Source: JAXLYE01 sp046351595 (GTDB taxonomy: Bacteria > Myxococcota_A > Polyangia > Palsa-1104 > JAEUJZ01). From it: a stretch of 64,000 bases of DNA. The translations under genes were made by a program, and so were the position numbers. The notes below the pieces were generated by a model, which saw only the letters and a program-made list of their open reading frames with translations, did not search any database and had not been told where the DNA came from. The stretch covers positions 434,001-498,000 of the forward strand of contig JAXLYE010000007.1 in NCBI GenBank assembly GCA_046351595.1, given 5' to 3'. Below, piece by piece: positions 60,481-64,000 of this stretch (position 1 is the stretch's first letter; every line of letters begins with the position of its first letter).

Positions 60481-62628
60481 CTAGGTCCGTCGGAGCGCCT
60501 GCTGCAGCGCGGCCATCCGCTGCGCCGCATCGCGGAAGCGGCCCGCGGGACCGAGCGACAGCTGGAAGCACAGGATGGCCTCCTTGACGTCGCCGCCCTG
60601 GTCGTGCGCCTGGCCGAGCGCGTAGAACAGCTCACTCAGCTCGGCCTCGCTGGCCTGCGGCGTATTCACCCCGCGCATGAGCCACGAGATGGCCTCCGCG
60701 GTGTGTTGATCGTCGAGGTAGCAGAGCCCGATCAGGTACGTGGCGCGCGTGCGCAGCGACGGCTCGGCCAGCGCCCGCTCGAGCTCCATGATGGCCTCTT
60801 CGTACTGCCGGCGCGCGCGCAGGAGGACGCCGCTCTTGAAGGCGGCCGCGGCGCCGGTGGTCTGCAGGCGCCGCGGCGGCTGCGGCGGGTGGCGGTGGTG
60901 TCCCGGGGGCCCGTGCTGCGCCGCGCCGCGCGCGATGCGCTCCTCCGTGATGTCGGCCGGATCGACCTCCAGGGTCGTGTGCAGGAGGTCCTGCTTGGCT
61001 CCGGACAAGAGCGTGCCCAGCGTCGGCGTCGTCTGCGACGGCTCGGTCCCCGGCGACTTGAGCGAGCGCAGCGCGCTGGCGATCTCGGTCGAGATGGTCA
61101 GGCTCGACTCCTTGACGGGCTGCTGGCTCTCGGCGGGGCCGTCCTGCTTGCGCTGCGCGCGCTCGATCTCGTCGAGCTGCGCCCACACCACGTTGCTGTG
61201 CGGATACGAAGCCGCGAGCACGTGTAAATTATGCAGCGCATCTGCATAATTTCCCTGGCGCACGCACTGCTCGACCTGCGCGAGCTCCTCGCGGAAGGTG
61301 CGGCTGCTCAGCGCCAGCTCCTCGGCGATGGCCTCGACCTCGTCCACGCCCGGGCGCGTCGTCGCCGAGGGCAACAGCTGCGGATCGGTGACGGCCGCCT
61401 CGTCACTCTGGGAACTATGAATACGCTGCGTGGTGACCTCGGACATCGGCCCCTCGACGGCCCCGGAGTCCGGATCCTTGTCCGTGATCTGGGAGTCCTC
61501 CTGCAGCCCGGGCTGCAAGGTCCGGAGCACCGAGGTGACCGCGCGATCCGTGGGCGGGCGGTGGCTGTCCAGCGCGCTCCGCAGCTCGCTCCGGACGCGG
61601 GCCATGGACAGCGCCGGCACCGTGTCCGAGCGCGACGCCGCGTCGGTCTGGGCGGCCTGGCGGATGCGCTCGAGCTGCTGCCGCGCGGCCTGATCCTGGC
61701 TGTCGAGCCGCAGGATGTAGCGCAGGTAGCGGAACTCCTCCTGCCGATCCTGACACTGCGCCAGCAGCGCCCAGATCTCCGCGACCGCCTGCTTGGTCTG
61801 CCCCTGCGCGACGTACAGGCGGATCAGCGCGTCCCGCAGGCGGCGCAGGAAGGGGTTGCGCGACAGCGCGGCGGCCAGGTGCTCGGTCGCCTTGTCGAGC
61901 AGCCCCAGGCGCAGGAACGAGTCCGCCTCGGCGATGAGGCTTGATGCGTCCTCTTCGTGCGCAGCCGGTGCGCGGTGCGGCGCGGGCACGTCCCTGGCGC
62001 CGGCCGGCGGGTGCGTGTGCGTCCGCTCCGCCTGGAGCGCGCGCAGCCGCTCTGCCACCCGCGCCTGATCGTCGCTGCGGCCCGTGCCCTCGAGGTACGC
62101 CGCGGCGGCCTCGAGCTCGTGCACGGCCTCTTCGATCCGATCGGCGCGCGTGTACTGATCCGCCAGCCGCAGGCGCCGCGCGACGTTGTCCGGCGACATG
62201 TCGATGATCATCCGCACCACGGTCAGCGAGGCGCTGATCCAGCCGCGGGTCGCCAGCGCCTGCGCCGCCATCTCGTACGCCAGCGCGGCGCGGTTGACCT
62301 GGCCCTGCTGCCGATACAGCGCCGCCAGGCACAGGTTCGCCTCGACGTCGTGCGGGTTGCTGTCGAGCACCTGCTTGTTCGCGGCGATCGCCCGCTCGCT
62401 CGCGCCTTTCTCGAACAGGAGCTGCGCCGCCCGGTAGAAGCTGGCCAGCGACTCCTGCCGCTGCCCGGACTCGGCCTGCAGCTCCGCGAGCAGGTTCCAC
62501 ACGCTGACCTCCGGCGGCTCCTGCGCGGCGCGCTCCTGGCAGAGCCGCAGCGCCTCCGCGAGCTGTCCACCGTCGGCGAGCTGCCGGGCGCGCAGGATCA
62601 GGGAATCGGTGCTCTCATCTTCATGCAT
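60481..62628 (-). CDS. TPR-repeat protein, likely partner of kinase
   Basis: The start MHEDESTDSLILRARQLADG follows GAGG, giving 715 residues. TPR motifs fill both ends (PEVSVWNLLAELQAESGQRQ, EANLCLAALYRQQGQVNRAA, TKQAVAEIWALLAQCQDRQE; C-terminal RATYLIGLCYLDDQHTAEAI). A 150-residue Ser/Thr-rich linker in the middle offers many possible phosphorylation sites (ITDKDPDSGAVEGPMSEVTT). It is 54 bp upstream of the kinase-globin gene on the same strand and probably co-transcribed. A role as scaffold or substrate of that kinase is inferred from position and from similar kinase-TPR pairs in Myxococcota. Confidence 0.75.
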   Translation of the reverse strand: MHEDESTDSLILRARQLADGGQLAEALRLCQERAAQEPPEVSVWNLLAELQAESGQRQESLASFYRAAQLLFEKGASERAIAANKQVLDSNPHDVEANLCLAALYRQQGQVNRAALAYEMAAQALATRGWISASLTVVRMIIDMSPDNVARRLRLADQYTRADRIEEAVHELEAAAAYLEGTGRSDDQARVAERLRALQAERTHTHPPAGARDVPAPHRAPAAHEEDASSLIAEADSFLRLGLLDKATEHLAAALSRNPFLRRLRDALIRLYVAQGQTKQAVAEIWALLAQCQDRQEEFRYLRYILRLDSQDQAARQQLERIRQAAQTDAASRSDTVPALSMARVRSELRSALDSHRPPTDRAVTSVLRTLQPGLQEDSQITDKDPDSGAVEGPMSEVTTQRIHSSQSDEAAVTDPQLLPSATTRPGVDEVEAIAEELALSSRTFREELAQVEQCVRQGNYADALHNLHVLAASYPHSNVVWAQLDEIERAQRKQDGPAESQQPVKESSLTISTEIASALRSLKSPGTEPSQTTPTLGTLLSGAKQDLLHTTLEVDPADITEERIARGAAQHGPPGHHRHPPQPPRRLQTTGAAAAFKSGVLLRARRQYEEAIMELERALAEPSLRTRATYLIGLCYLDDQHTAEAISWLMRGVNTPQASEAELSELFYALGQAHDQGGDVKEAILCFQLSLGPAGRFRDAAQRMAALQQALRRT

Positions 62629-62886
62629 GCTGAGGCCTCGATGCGGAGCTCTCCGACGGAACCCCAGCCTTTCATCGTAGCGGGCCGCGCTCTGCATGGT
62701 CAAGGAGCGCGCCCGCGGTGCAGGTCACAGCGCGTGTGTGCTGTGACCCGCGCTACCGACGCTCGGCGCGCGCGGGTAGGGAAGGGAACTTCGCTCCCGC
62801 GATGCGCTTAGAGAGAGTCACTACGGAATGGACTGGCGGAGCGGCAGAGGCGAGGTGCACACCGCCTCCGCTGGTCACGGCGCCGG

Positions 62887-64000
<1,114 letters not shown>

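Overview
The window is a GC-rich bacterial chromosome segment. Long Ser/Thr protein kinase and TPR proteins, many lipoproteins and GTG starts suggest a Myxococcota (Polyangia-like) bacterium; this is inferred from gene style, as no rRNA or other marker is present. No tRNA, rRNA or CRISPR array was recognised. Two flanks (about 1-2.8 kb and 48.2-64 kb) look like ordinary chromosome, and the middle (about 3-48 kb) is accessory DNA.

Left flank: two secreted proteins on the minus strand, the second a glycoside-hydrolase-like lipoprotein. A long hairpin lies in the gene-poor stretch that follows. Next come an AT-rich HEPN/DUF4145-like gene, two juxtaposed transposase remnants, and a ~2000-residue metallophosphoesterase/NB-ARC/TPR protein of the STAND type, a probable conflict or antiphage sensor.

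Centre: about 15 tightly packed minus-strand genes (29.0 to 12.6 kb) form an operon-like block of mostly unrecognised proteins. It includes a cytosolic M23 peptidase, a PLAT-domain protein, several small membrane proteins, a J-domain protein and a 1980-residue DNA methylase/helicase like the DarB-type proteins of phages and conjugative elements. A 12-bp tandem repeat lies upstream, and a tyrosine recombinase sits at 32.6-33.7 kb. I read this as an undescribed integrated element, possibly viral in origin; no capsid or packaging gene is proven. Beyond it are an MFS transporter with a structured leader, an Xre regulator with a palindromic operator, a degenerate ADP-ribosylglycohydrolase and an Xre-EgtD-like methyltransferase. 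Two intact insertion sequences follow (IS1182-like, and IS4-like with a 10-bp target duplication), then a RADAR defence operon (rdrA-rdrB, AT-rich). The accessory region ends at an IS5-like remnant and a kinase gene broken inside its HRD motif.

Right flank: a DinB lipoprotein, a beta-propeller-like secreted protein, a cytochrome P450, and a three-gene MNIO/RiPP (HvfABC or bufferin-like) operon with a terminator between the precursor and its enzymes. Then come queG with a 9-bp minisatellite, an SMP-30-like lipoprotein, a LysR regulator, a zinc-ribbon protein, a kinase-globin-hydrolase-cyclase-like fusion, a TPR protein, and the 3' part of rsmB.
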